From the NCBI GenBank assembly GCA_963210315.1, contig OY723284.1, positions 1-64,000 of the forward strand: DNA of 64,000 nucleotides, given 5' to 3'. Of this stretch, positions 23,682 through 33,943 are shown one piece after another; positions within the stretch are counted from its first letter, which is position 1; every line of letters starts with the position of its first letter. This DNA comes from Rhynchopus euleeides (taxonomy: Eukaryota > Euglenozoa > Diplonemea > Diplonemida > Diplonemidae). Position numbers and translations under genes: made by a program. The notes under the pieces are model-generated. The model saw only the letters and a program-made list of their open reading frames with translations. It was not told the DNA's origin and made no database searches.

Positions 23682-26600
23682 TCATATTATCACGGTGGTC
23701 ACCAGAGCAGCACAGGGCGAGGGCGGCGAGTGGGTGTCCACCGACGCGTCGTCTCTGTGGAGGAAGGAGCACCGCCTGTCCGCACCGGGGCGCGACACCA
23801 AGCGGGGCGCAGCAAACACGGCAAACCTGCTCGTGTCCTCGTCGTCGCTGAAATCGAGAGGTGGCGACAGCGCCTGCGGCGTTTGCACACGGCCGTGGTC
23901 CGCATCTCGCATCCTGCGGCATGGCGGCTGGGCGCTCTCACTGCGCCGCGGACGCACCGTTGCTGTTGTGGCAACGCTGCTGCGGCGCTTGGTGCGCGCG
24001 GGGGGCAGCGGCGCCGGCAGGACCAAGGAGCTGCTGCTGGCCAACCTGTCGATCGGCAGTGTGGAACCCAGCGGATCGCTGAGAGGCGGCTCCGGCACAG
24101 ACCGGCAGACAAACATCTCGCTGGAGTCCTCCCGCACCTCCAGCAGCTCACGAGACGCCCGCCTGTCGTCCGGCACCAGCGACTCGCACAGGCCGGGGAT
24201 CTCACGGTCCTCATGCTGCTCACGCACACACTTCCGTGCGTAGGAGCGGCGCGAGAGGGAGAAGTCTGCTATAGTGGTGCAGAGGTCCCACACGCACTTG
24301 GCAGCCAGCAGCACCGCAGAGGCAAAGAGCACGACGGCTGCAGAGGAGCGCAGGAAGCTGTCCTGGGGTGCCGAGGTGCTGATAGCGATGGACATGCAGG
24401 ACACAGCGTACACCATCATCCCGTTCAGCGACATGGCGACGAGGTTGTCCATGGGGGCCAGGAAGGGGCGCTGCACCACTGTTGCGACGAAGAACACCAG
24501 CAGAAGCCCGGAGATGAGGAAGTTCCGCGTATCACACGCGGCACGTGTCGCGGGCTTCCAGGCGGAGAACATGCTCAGGCACAGCATCATGCCCAGCTCC
24601 GCCACGATGTACCACGTCTTGCCCCGCCCGACGGATTCGAACATCACGCCGTACTGCTCTGCGAAAAACTGGTGCTTCGCATCCCGCCGCGACACCCACA
24701 GCCGGTCCCCAAATGCAAACTTATAAACCGCCCGCCGCACCCCGGTGTACTTCGAGTGGTCCTCCTCGAGGAGGCAGTCCTCCACCTCCTGCCCCTTGGT
24801 GGGCGGGGTGATGTAGAGGGAGGGGTCGTGCACCAGGTGCACCTTGCCCTCCAGGTTGCGCAGCACGCAGAAGTAGATGCACGCGGGGGACACCACGCAG
24901 GCCAGCAGCAGCAGGGCGCCGATGGCGGTCGCCGCCGCCCCGTCACCTGAGAAGGCGAGCTTCGATGCGACCAGCGACGTGCCCTGCAGCAGGAAGAGGT
25001 ATGGGATGTAGACGAGGCCTGGGGAGCGCGCAGCCCCGACTGCGGCCTCCAGAGGGACGCCCGCCGCCCGGTGCAGCACGAAGGAGCCCCCGAAGAGCAG
25101 CGCCGTCAGGACGATGATGATGGAGGGGTTCATCAGCGCAGCGCCAAAAAGATACTTTGAGTGCGACGACCCGAGGGAGATGCGCGTCGGGTGGAACTCC
25201 CAGTCGAGGTTCTGCGAATCCAGGTCGATGTCGTCGACGGTGCACCCAAACTCGCGCAGCAGCGCCAGGCGCCCAGCGGTGCCCGCACCGAGGCCACCCA
25301 CAGACGCACCGGCTGCCACTGTGTTCGCTGTGGCCAGATCCTGCTTCGACGACTGCGTCAGCGCTGTTGGGGCCCGGGTTGCTGCCAGAACAGTCGGCAG
25401 CGGTGTGTCTGGCTGCCATGTGCTGGACACCACCACAGTGGGAGCCGGCGGCAGCCCCGTCGTGGTGTTGCCCGGCAACGGTTCCTCCGACCCGGCAGCC
25501 GGAGGGGTGGGTGAGGAGCTGTGCGTGGGGGGCGGTGGTGGTGCGGCGGTGGGGGGTGACTGCGTTGCAGGTGCCAGGGTGGGCTGCGGCTGCGGTGGAG
25601 TGTTCGTCGCAGGGGCAGCAGTGGGGGGCTGTGCTGTTGCCGGAGTGAGGGTGGTTGGTGGCGAGGCAGTCGGAGGTGCGGGTGTGGTCGGCGCAGGCGT
25701 TGAAGGCAAGGGCGTCGGGGGTGCCGGGGTCGGAGGGGCTGCAGTGGGCGGCAGCGGTGTTGGAGGTGCGGGTGTCAGAGGCGCTGCGGTCGGAGGGGCG
25801 ACAGTGGGCGGTGCAGGAGTCCGAGGTGCCAGGGTCGGAGGCGCAAGAGTGCTCGGCGCAGGTGTTGGGGGCGCCACAGTTGGTGGAGCCACTGTGGGCG
25901 GTGCAGGTGTTGCTGGTGCAAGTGTCGGCGGAGCCGCGGTGGGCACCAGGGTTGGCACAGGCGTGGGAGGCGCCGGCGTCGGAGGCGCTGGTGAGGGTGG
26001 CGCCGGTGTTGGAGGTGCAGACGTCGGAGGCACTAGCGTCGGGGGCGACACGGTAGGTGGCGCTGATGTTGGTGGCGCAGGTGTCGGCGGTGCCAGGGTT
26101 GGTGGTGCAGGTGTTGGTGGCGCAGGAGTTGGCGGCACCGGCGTCGGAGGCGACACGGTCGGAGGCGCAAGCGAGGGCGGCACAGACGTCGGGGGTGCTG
26201 GCGTGTTCACCGTGAAGGTCAAGTCTGTGTAGTTCACAGGGAAGCACGACCCACACGCCGTGCGGGCATCCACAGATACCACACCCGATACCACCGTCGC
26301 ACCTGCATTGAACGCGGGATCGTCCCCCGGCTGCAGATTCCTCACCACCACGGAGGTGATGTCGCCTGCTGGGAATGAGCAGACCCCATCCACCGACGTA
26401 CTGCCACCTGGTGCTAGGGCGGCCGTGACCCCCAGCGTGCACACATCGCCGCTGGAGGTCAGCTGTACGACGAACAACCCCGTCCCCTCGGTTTGTGTGC
26501 TGGTTGCATCTGCACTGACCGCCACACTCATCGGATACGTCAGCCCAGCCCACTCTGTGGCGGGGCGCAGCATCACAGGCCCGCTGCCCACTGGGAGGGG

Positions 26601-26975
26601 CACTGACACGTTTGGCGAACCGCTGTTTGAGCCAACCGAGCACCGCACCCAGCCGCCGGCCGTTTCGAAACCCACAAACGTCAGAAACCACAGGTCTGTT
26701 GTGGGTACAACTGGCGCAACGGCAAGAAAGCTCGTGGCGATGGTGCTCGGCACGGACAGGCACTCGAGGGTGAGGACTACCGAAGTAGCTTTCGGCTGCA
26801 CGGCAGCCATTGCACAAGAATTCCCATCCTCTAAGAAGGCAACAATGTTGAACAACGCCTGGGACGAGGTAGAAGCACCATCCTGGTAGAGCCCGGCTTT
26901 CACGCCCACAGCCACGACGAACCACGATGCAAGACAGAGGACCCCTAAGGCAGCGGGGAGACCGTGCCCCCGCAT
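23682..26975 (-). CDS. receptor-like surface protein: ectodomain, proline stalk, seven membrane segments
   Basis: 1097 aa from the ATG at 26975, which starts a clear signal peptide (GVLCLASWFVVAVGVKA); the frame is open further upstream, but CAG sits 6 bases before this ATG. Order of parts: secreted ectodomain with paired cysteines (about 30-250); a long stalk of repeated APPTPAPPT-type units (about 256-490); a linker; then about seven hydrophobic helices (about 614-902) with a large charged loop between helices 3 and 4; and a Ser/Arg-rich cytosolic tail ending at a stop at 23682. A paralogue with the same stalk and helix pattern but a different ectodomain lies at 43924-46968. The plan suggests a plasma-membrane sensor or adhesion protein. 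No known receptor family is recognisable; ligand and partner are unknown. Confidence 0.88.
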   Translation of the reverse strand: MRGHGLPAALGVLCLASWFVVAVGVKAGLYQDGASTSSQALFNIVAFLEDGNSCAMAAVQPKATSVVLTLECLSVPSTIATSFLAVAPVVPTTDLWFLTFVGFETAGGWVRCSVGSNSGSPNVSVPLPVGSGPVMLRPATEWAGLTYPMSVAVSADATSTQTEGTGLFVVQLTSSGDVCTLGVTAALAPGGSTSVDGVCSFPAGDITSVVVRNLQPGDDPAFNAGATVVSGVVSVDARTACGSCFPVNYTDLTFTVNTPAPPTSVPPSLAPPTVSPPTPVPPTPAPPTPAPPTLAPPTPAPPTSAPPTVSPPTLVPPTSAPPTPAPPSPAPPTPAPPTPVPTLVPTAAPPTLAPATPAPPTVAPPTVAPPTPAPSTLAPPTLAPRTPAPPTVAPPTAAPLTPAPPTPLPPTAAPPTPAPPTPLPSTPAPTTPAPPTASPPTTLTPATAQPPTAAPATNTPPQPQPTLAPATQSPPTAAPPPPPTHSSSPTPPAAGSEEPLPGNTTTGLPPAPTVVVSSTWQPDTPLPTVLAATRAPTALTQSSKQDLATANTVAAGASVGGLGAGTAGRLALLREFGCTVDDIDLDSQNLDWEFHPTRISLGSSHSKYLFGAALMNPSIIIVLTALLFGGSFVLHRAAGVPLEAAVGAARSPGLVYIPYLFLLQGTSLVASKLAFSGDGAAATAIGALLLLACVVSPACIYFCVLRNLEGKVHLVHDPSLYITPPTKGQEVEDCLLEEDHSKYTGVRRAVYKFAFGDRLWVSRRDAKHQFFAEQYGVMFESVGRGKTWYIVAELGMMLCLSMFSAWKPATRAACDTRNFLISGLLLVFFVATVVQRPFLAPMDNLVAMSLNGMMVYAVSCMSIAISTSAPQDSFLRSSAAVVLFASAVLLAAKCVWDLCTTIADFSLSRRSYARKCVREQHEDREIPGLCESLVPDDRRASRELLEVREDSSEMFVCRSVPEPPLSDPLGSTLPIDRLASSSSLVLPAPLPPARTKRRSSVATTATVRPRRSESAQPPCRRMRDADHGRVQTPQALSPPLDFSDDEDTSRFAVFAAPRLVSRPGADRRCSFLHRDDASVDTHSPPSPCAALVTTVII
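25500..26210 (-). repeat. proline/threonine stalk repeat within the receptor-like gene
   Basis: About 700 bases of degenerate short tandem repeat coding for APPT/PAPPT units, interrupted by V, L, S and A variants. The repeat keeps the frame open throughout, which suggests selection at protein level. It forms the extracellular stalk. Confidence 0.85.
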
Positions 26976-28244
26976 GGCCACCTGCAGGGGTGTGGATGGT
27001 GTGCTGCAATGCGCGGCTGGCAGGTCGCGTTGACTGATGCAAGGCAGGCTCGCGGAAGACAAGCGACACGAGCGGTGCCGTAGCAAAAGGGTGAGCTGAA
27101 GGGTGTGGGGTAGGTGTCGAATCGTGCCCGACGCAAGTCTGGAACACACATGATTCAACCCGCCTGCAGCAGGCAGAGCTGTCGTCTATTCCGCTACCCA
27201 GCCCTGCGGAAGCAGGGTGAGGCAGCGATGACCATGTATGTCTAGCCGCTCGTCGCATAACAAAGGACGTATGGACTGAACACATATAGACGCTCTGCAC
27301 ACGCAAACCCGCACACGTACATGAAGCTTTTCGCGGTAGGTGCTGCCGTCACAAAGACAGCAACCCGCCCTTGACCTGTACAAAAAGACCACTCTTCTTG
27401 CAAAAAAGAGTCCGTTGTGTCCCATAGGATTCGTTTCTTGATGTGCTGATGACTCCACCCGAAAAGCCTGCCTTGCTGCGGCTGTGCACGTCGGAAGCAC
27501 TTCGAGCCAAGCACCTTTTTGGTATCGACGCGCGCTTCTGACGTGCACTTCTGCTGCAGGGTTGTTCACCTGATGGAATCTGTTTCGCTTGGGGCAATCC
27601 GCAAGCTCCAGCAATTTTTGGACTTTTTCGAACATCAATAGGGACAGAACGGCAGAAGGGCAGAGGGGCACCATTCTGCACAGCTTAGCGAAGAACCTTC
27701 GTCTCGTTTGGGTGGGCTTGGCCACAAACAAAACGCTGGCGTGAGTCGGTGTCTCAAAAAGGGCTGGCCAAACCATACAGGAAGAAAAACTTTTTCTGGA
27801 GATGTGCAAGGGGTGTTCAGGCTCGCCCGTTCCTTGGGCCGTTTACTCGTCCGAAACAATCCTCGATAATCACTTCCGGGTCTGGGAAGAAGAACCGGGA
27901 GTATTTAGAGGCATTTTGTGATGTTTCCAACCCCTGAAAAGGGAGGAGGGTCCAGAGCTGCCACCTGTTTCCACGGTGCATTTCATTCCACTGTGGCATC
28001 GCTGCGCGTCCTCTCTTGCCTTGTAGGCCATTCAGATTCCGCAACGCACAGCTTCAGATGATCAGTTACTGAGTTTTCGCAAGCTGCATTCGATAACCCC
28101 TCTGTGTGCGATGCCCCGGAGAACTTGCCTGAAGGCGCAGAAAGCTGAATGATGGCAGAGCAAAGAAGAAGTCGACAACAAGGGTCGCAGCCGCCACCAA
28201 ATAAAAATTCTCACAACACCGCACCTGGGACAACATACAGCAAT
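26976..28244. other. intergenic region
   Basis: Holds the leader of the receptor-like gene (minus-strand CACACCCCTGCAG just before the start) and, further right, unique sequence with overlapping short open frames and no recognisable domain. No RNA gene seen. Confidence 0.45.
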
Positions 28245-28353
28245 GGGGGCCCTCGCTACCAAGTGTGACTGAGTGAGAAAAAGTGAGAAGTCAGCCATGT
28301 TTGGCTGAAAACTGACGACTCGTGACTCACAGTGACTGGTAGCGAGGGCCCCC
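28245..28353 (+). mobile_element. 109-bp miniature element, complete copy A
   Basis: Begins GGGGGCCCTCGCTACCA and ends with the reverse complement of that end, TGGTAGCGAGGGCCCCC. It is flanked by the 3-bp target duplication AAT (28242-28244 and 28354-28356). The inner left end carries GTGTGACTGAGTGAG. Its length is identical to copies B and C in this window. It has no coding capacity. Confidence 0.9.
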
Positions 28354-28437
28354 AATAAGTCGGAATCCTATGATAGGACCAGCCAGTGACATAATTAGGT
28401 AGAAGGGTCACCTTCTGCACTCGATAACGGTAATCGC

Positions 28438-31014
28438 CTACATTCCTTTTGCCCACTCCCCCGAGAGCTGCGCTGGTGGGCACTGCTGCTGCCCCTGTTG
28501 GGGTTGGGAGCCCTCCAGCGAGTTGGGCGACATTTGGCTGGAGGAGGCTAAGGCGGGCCAGGAGATAGCAGACACACTGGCGGACATGACCCCTGTTGAC
28601 GCACGGTAATTCGTCACGGACTGACGCGCGCACCGGTCGAAGCGCCTTTCCAGAGGCGTGTAGCTGCGTTCGTTCCACGCCTTCAGAAGCTGGGGGGAGA
28701 TCTCCGCTTGCACAGGCACGTCCTGAATGAGCGCCCAATTCTCGCTGATGACGAGCTTCGCAAACGCGTTGACCTCGGCGCTGAACCTGTCACAGTCTTC
28801 CAGCTCGCCCAACTGGTACATCCACTCACCAACCGGGAGAACGTAGATGCGCTTCAGGAGCCGAACAATCGGGACGACTACCTGCGTCTTGTGACATGCC
28901 AGGGCGTCGACAATGCGGTAGTCAAACATGTCGGGGCAGCGCAACACCGTCTGCTCGTCCGTGGTGCACTGGAACCCCATCTCCTTGTTGTAGGACTCGA
29001 GGTCTGCCAGCCAGGGCAGCAGCGGCGAGATGATAGTGGCGCGGCGCATGGACTTCGACCCCGTGTTCCCCACCTTCGCCTTCCCCGCTGTGACGGCGGT
29101 GGACAGCCTCCACTTCTTGAGGGACGTTATGAGGGCAAAGGCACTGCTGGCAGCGCGCTGTGCGTAATCCGAACGGTCCTTCACCGTGTTCCACCCCACC
29201 AGGAAGCGGTCCCCGTGGAAGCTATCGACAACCCCACCGTGTATTGCGCACGTCTCCGCCACATTCGTCACCAGATCCGTGTGGCTGTGCAGCAGGAGCT
29301 CCGGGGTGCCCCCCTCCACCTCTGACCACCACCCCACCACGTTGGCTGCCAGGAGCCCCACCTGCCGCCCCTGCAGGAACAGCGACGTGACTCCTCCTGA
29401 GAAGTGCACCTGCGAGGACGAGGCGCTCGTCTCGCTGCCATTGTCACTACACCGCCGCGCCTCCGACATGACGTCGCTTTCGCGCGAGCCTTGCTTCCGT
29501 ATCCTGTCGCTGGTGTCGTCTTCTTCGTCGTCATTCCCGCGGAGGATTGCCTCCGGCATGAAGGTGCGGAACTCCTCAAGGCGGCGGATTGTGTTGTTCA
29601 TGCCTGCCATGAGGTGGCGCACCTCCGTCACCATCAAGGCCTGCGAGTTGTACCGCTCCACAGAGTGTGCCGCAGACTGGATCTCCATCTCCCCAACAGC
29701 GCAGATGGCACGCGAGAGGTGGCGCATCGGGAGGGCGATGAACACCACTTCGAAGATGGAGATCGTGACGTCGAACACCAGCACCAGGGCTGTGAAGATC
29801 ACGAGGAGGGTGAGGGCGCTCTTGACCTCGCTCTGCACGGAGGAGACGGGGCGCATCCACAGCAGCTCCAGCGAGAAGTGCCCGCTGTCGGTCTTCCGCA
29901 TGAAGTAGTCCTCCCCATCCAGCCGCTCCGCCACGAAGTCCCCCTCCGCCACGTCAGCCAGGGCCAGGAACCCCTCCTGCACTGCCAGGGAGAAGTTGGC
30001 CACGGTGAGGGAACACTCCAGGACAGAGGGGTCGTTGCTGCGCCGCACCGCAGCCTGGCACCAGCTGGGCACAATGCCCCCAGACGTGGAGGCGTAGACA
30101 ACGCCCGTCGTGCGGTCGACCAGCATGGCGGTGGTGTCGGGGCGACGGAGGCGGTACTCATCGAAGGGGGGTTGCAAGGACCTGTAGAGAAACCCCACGT
30201 ACAGCAGCACCGCCTTGTAGGAGCTCCACGGGTGGGGCGCGGGGGGCGGCACGTAGACCGCCTCCATCTCGGTGTATGTGTAGAGGTGCCCGTCGGAGGC
30301 GTACCACTGGTGTGGCTTGTTCCAACGTGTCATCACGGATCCCGCGACGGGCTTTTCCGCCCACAGCCCGCCACCAGGGATTTGCTTGTTGGGACCGTCG
30401 CGCGGGTTGTAGTCCTGCATGTTGAGGATGTAGGTCTGCTTCCCGTCCCACTCGTAGACGGGGTCTCTGATGTAACCCGTCTCCTGCCCGATGGTGTAGG
30501 TGGGGACCAGCATGGATTCGACAGACCGCCCGTCTTCCGACACCGTGAATTTATCCGGAGGGAGTTCATCGTTGTAGGTTCCGAAGACGAGCTGGCGTGT
30601 GCCGTTGTGCAGCACGTCCCCCCACACGGCGACATAGAACGCGGAGCGGTTGGTGGTGTCATGTGCCACCAGTGCTATGGCCGAGCTGTAGAGGACGTCT
30701 GCGGAAGCCACCTGTGCGTATTGGAAGGTGCGGATGAGGTGCGACCACTCCGAGGAGTTGTACCCCGTGATCCGCTCCTGGGAGAAGACGAAACGCTTGA
30801 GGGTGCTGGTGGAGGCCTCGACGATGCTGAGCTCTGCGAGCAGCTTGTCGCGCAGCCCGAACACCTCCCCCGCGCTCGTCTCCGACATGCACTTCTCCAG
30901 CGACTGCAGGCCTTCGAAGTAGAGGATCAGCCCGCCCACCATTGACGACGTGGTGCTCAGCAGCGTAGCGAGGAGAATGGCTGCAAATATAGGCACATTG
31001 CAGCGCCATGTCAT
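28438..31014 (-). CDS. Cache-like sensor, HAMP-like linker and degenerate class III nucleotide cyclase domain
   Basis: 858 aa from the ATG at 31014; the frame is open to 31212, but the 31014 start gives an immediate membrane anchor (IFAAILLATLLSTTSSMV). An extracellular region follows (about 36-390) with a Cache-type strand pair, TTAMLVDRTTGVVYASTSGG. A second hydrophobic segment, LLVIFTALVLVFDVTISIF, lies at about 400-425. Next is a HAMP-like helix pair (PMRHLSRAICAVGEMEI, and MAGMNNTIRRLEEF), then a cyclase homology domain (about 536-720) with VDSFHGDRFLVGWN and GKAKVGNTGS. The first metal Asp of the FADI motif is replaced (LLAANVVGW), and the Asn-Arg pair of the NLASRL helix is absent (SPLLPWLADLES stands there). 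The fold is convincing, catalysis is doubtful. Likely a plasma-membrane or flagellar sensor. Confidence 0.85.
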   Translation of the reverse strand: MTWRCNVPIFAAILLATLLSTTSSMVGGLILYFEGLQSLEKCMSETSAGEVFGLRDKLLAELSIVEASTSTLKRFVFSQERITGYNSSEWSHLIRTFQYAQVASADVLYSSAIALVAHDTTNRSAFYVAVWGDVLHNGTRQLVFGTYNDELPPDKFTVSEDGRSVESMLVPTYTIGQETGYIRDPVYEWDGKQTYILNMQDYNPRDGPNKQIPGGGLWAEKPVAGSVMTRWNKPHQWYASDGHLYTYTEMEAVYVPPPAPHPWSSYKAVLLYVGFLYRSLQPPFDEYRLRRPDTTAMLVDRTTGVVYASTSGGIVPSWCQAAVRRSNDPSVLECSLTVANFSLAVQEGFLALADVAEGDFVAERLDGEDYFMRKTDSGHFSLELLWMRPVSSVQSEVKSALTLLVIFTALVLVFDVTISIFEVVFIALPMRHLSRAICAVGEMEIQSAAHSVERYNSQALMVTEVRHLMAGMNNTIRRLEEFRTFMPEAILRGNDDEEDDTSDRIRKQGSRESDVMSEARRCSDNGSETSASSSQVHFSGGVTSLFLQGRQVGLLAANVVGWWSEVEGGTPELLLHSHTDLVTNVAETCAIHGGVVDSFHGDRFLVGWNTVKDRSDYAQRAASSAFALITSLKKWRLSTAVTAGKAKVGNTGSKSMRRATIISPLLPWLADLESYNKEMGFQCTTDEQTVLRCPDMFDYRIVDALACHKTQVVVPIVRLLKRIYVLPVGEWMYQLGELEDCDRFSAEVNAFAKLVISENWALIQDVPVQAEISPQLLKAWNERSYTPLERRFDRCARQSVTNYRASTGVMSASVSAISWPALASSSQMSPNSLEGSQPQQGQQQCPPAQLSGEWAKGM

Positions 31015-33302
31015 TGGTGGTGACCCACAGGTCAGCGTATCGCAAAGCAGGTGTGACAGGCGCACATGGGCAGGTGAGGGTAGGGCGTGTGGGCTGTGGG
31101 GGTGTGTGTCGGTGGGTGCGGTGGTGTGCAAAGGCGTACGACCCTGCATGAATAGTGGGAATGAAGGTGGCTTGAGGATGGGGTGGGCTTCCGCGCCTCG
31201 GCGCCACGCCAATCCGCTTTTGGAAATCCATCATAATGACATTGCACCACATGCAGCCCGACCGCTCGAAGCCGTGGGCCTGACATCCGCATCCCAGATG
31301 TGCACGAGGCATGTCCCGCGGGCGTGGGACTATTCGGGCGATGACCTGGACACTGTCCAGGGTCCACCCCCAACAGATCAATACACACCACCCCACGGCG
31401 AGACCCACAGCACCTCTTTTCATTGCATCGCACAGAAACGAAGGAGCATAACAGAGAAGGCGGGTGAACTATCAAGGAGGGCCCCCTGGCAGCACGCATT
31501 GGCGAAGCACATGGCATTATACACGCACACTACTGACCTGCACCGGACGCTGTTGATTGATGCATCGAACGCTTCTACCAGAGGCCAGAATGCAGGAACA
31601 GCCGCCCCAAGTGCGGCACGACCTCCCACATTGGAGTGCACAGAACAAACATGGAGAACTCAGACTGGACGGGGGGAGGAGCAGAGTGGCGGGGGGTTGT
31701 TTTGCACAGAGAAGACGGACCTCGTTTCCGTTTTGTGCATCGTCGGCGGCTATGAGTTGCAAGGGGCCAACCTCGATGAAAAGTGAGCGCCCTCGCAAAA
31801 GGGTGCCACAAAACACGAGAAGGCTTCCCAAAAGAGCCCCCTCGGGGCCAGCAAAACAGGGCGGGTGGATCCTTTCATCCACTGCAATGGCCACCAGGAG
31901 AAGATAAAGCAACATGCAAGGCTCAAAGGGGTCACATGCCGGGCACCGGCAACCAAGCAGCGCGGCTCTGATCCCACTGCCAGCATCCCATGCTGCCAGC
32001 ATGACTGACGACGGATATGTCGTGTCCTCGGCTTCCGCCCTGCTCTCCAGCAGCAGGCGCTGTAGTGCAGCCCCGACCTCCGTCGGGGTGCCTGCCAGCT
32101 CTGAACGCTGGGAATGGGAACACAGAAAAGTGTGGTGGGGGCTGGGTTCTTTACACTGGGTGATCCGAGCCGCAGCCCCTGACGCAAAGGGGGTATAGAA
32201 GGAGTGCGATCGCCCCCGTTTCTGACCAATAAAAACAATGAAACGCGTACAAAACGCAAACACACACGCCACTTGATACGAAGGGAGGGCCGACACGCAC
32301 ACAGAGGGGCTTTCGCTGTCAAGTGCAGAAAGATGAGCTGCCCTTGGATAGGGCGCCACACCTGCACAGTCTGGCGGAGTGGAGGCCCCTCTGTCACAGA
32401 CGGAGACCACACACCAAGAGCAGGTGCTCTTGGTGTGTGGTCTCCACTGCCGCACACACACAATCCCAGCATGCGCAGGAACCTCATGCGCCCCGCTGGG
32501 TGGTCTACGAACACTCGCTGGCCTGTGGCTCGGCACCGCGCCAGGTTCCGTCAGCCCTGCTCGGTCTAGCAGTGTCCCGCGAGGCCAGCCAGGGGAGGAT
32601 GTCGTGTTCGAGGGCCGAGGCTGCAACGAGGCGGCCTTCACATTCACGCGAGCAAGCTCAAGAGAAAAGGCGGCGAACGGCACGCAAAACAGGGTGCTGC
32701 TTGCAAGTGCGCAGGGGCCACGGGGGGGTGTGAGGGGGGGCAGCGGTGTCCGGATTTCAAACGGCGGATATTTTTACCCCAAAAAATGACGAAATAATAC
32801 CAGTGCAGGGAGGCGAGAGAGAGAGGAGGCCGTTGTTGGCCTGGGTCCCCCCCCACCCCCCCTGCTTCCCGTCTTTGGTGGTGTGTGGCCAACAATTCGC
32901 TTTTGAGCGAATCCTGGTCAGGGGGTGGGGGCGTGGGTGGGGGTTCGTTTTGTTGGAACTTGGTTTAGCTTTCGTTGCCGTCGCTGCTCCGGATGCATGA
33001 GGAGCGATCCAGAAGGACGTCGTGTTGGGTGGCATGCTGGCGCAGGTTGACACATGCCCCGACTGGCGGAGAGAGTTGTTGGGGGAAGAAACTGGCGGGA
33101 TACAAAAGGGGAGGAGTAGTGGAGTAGACACCGGCAGTGGCAGATGGGCGGCATCGAGTGTCATGCGCTGCTGTGGCATACCATGGCACACGACGCCGCC
33201 ACACCGAAACGTCAATTACAGTTAGGGTACTAATGAATGTTATGGGGCCAAAATGTTATGAACCGGGACTTCTCAGAAATCGGGAATTTAAATATTTTTA
33301 CA
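31015..33302. other. 2.3-kb gene-free stretch
   Basis: Contains the leader of the cyclase-like gene (C/A-rich on the minus strand, with a candidate CCCCCACAG acceptor near 31090) and otherwise unrecognised sequence. A minus frame at 31517-32683 is open for 388 codons but reads as low-complexity, Cys-rich noise and crosses a perfect palindrome at 32402-32445. No RNA gene seen. Confidence 0.45.
32402..32445. repeat. perfect 21-bp-arm palindrome
   Basis: Arms GGAGACCACACACCAAGAGC and one further base, separated by only two bases, pair perfectly. They could form a cruciform or an RNA hairpin. No flanking duplication noted. Confidence 0.9.
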
Positions 33303-33411
33303 GGGGGCCCTCGCTACCAGTCAAAGCTCGTCACAGCTCGTCAGTCAGTGAGGGGAAGTGGGCTGGAACTCACTTTTTCTCACTCAGTCACATCTGGTAG
33401 CGAGGGCCCCC
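33303..33411 (-). mobile_element. 109-bp miniature element, complete copy B, nested in a transposon end
   Basis: Same termini and same 109-bp length as copies A and C, in the opposite orientation. It is flanked by the target duplication ACA (33300-33302 and 33412-33414). The right ACA overlaps the CAGGGGGGGG terminus of the neighbouring transposon, so this copy inserted after that transposon. Confidence 0.9.
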
Positions 33412-33762
33412 ACAGGGGGGGGTCAAATAAACGTACTTAGTTGAATAGTAGTACTTAGCCGAATAGTAGTACTTATTTTTTTGGGGCTCTGGGGCACGTT
33501 GGGCCGTTGAATAGTAGTACTTACTTTTCACCCTTTTTTTTTGGGGAAATTTTTCGTTTTTTTTGAGATTTTCTTTTTGGAGACACACAAATCTGCAAAC
33601 TTTGGGGCAAGGAATGGGGACAACGGGGTCTATTGGTGCCACTTAGGGGAACCAGGGTGCACGGGGTCCGTAGAGGGGGGAAGTGACCTACGCTCAAAGA
33701 TATGTCGTGACGAAGGGAATCGGGGCATCCCCCCTCAGACACATACGGACGGGAAACCAGCG

Positions 33763-33882
33763 AACCCGCAAACTCCTGCGGTCCAGAGGCATCAGAACCA
33801 CTGCTGAAGACCGCAAACCCGGAAACCCGCAAACTCCTGGGGTCCAGAGGCGTCAAAATCACTGCTGAAGAGCGGCGCGCAT
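33763..33882. repeat. two-copy direct repeat, 61-bp period
   Basis: Two adjacent copies of a segment beginning AACCCGCAAACTCCTG and containing GGTCCAGAGGC and CACTGCTGAAGA, with a few substitutions. It lies inside the TA-flanked transposon, upstream of its ORF. Confidence 0.8.
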
Positions 33883-33943
33883 TAAACGACTCCTCATCTC
33901 CCGGCGTCCGCAGTCCCTACCACCAACGAGAAGATGTGGACGG

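Noticed and set aside
24943..27306. 787-codon minus frame overlapping the receptor-like gene
   Set aside because: A shifted reading of the same proline-stalk repeat; lacks signal peptide and membrane helices.
31517..32683. 388-codon minus frame as a gene
   Set aside because: Low-complexity Cys/Ser/Pro composition, crosses a perfect palindrome, no domain.
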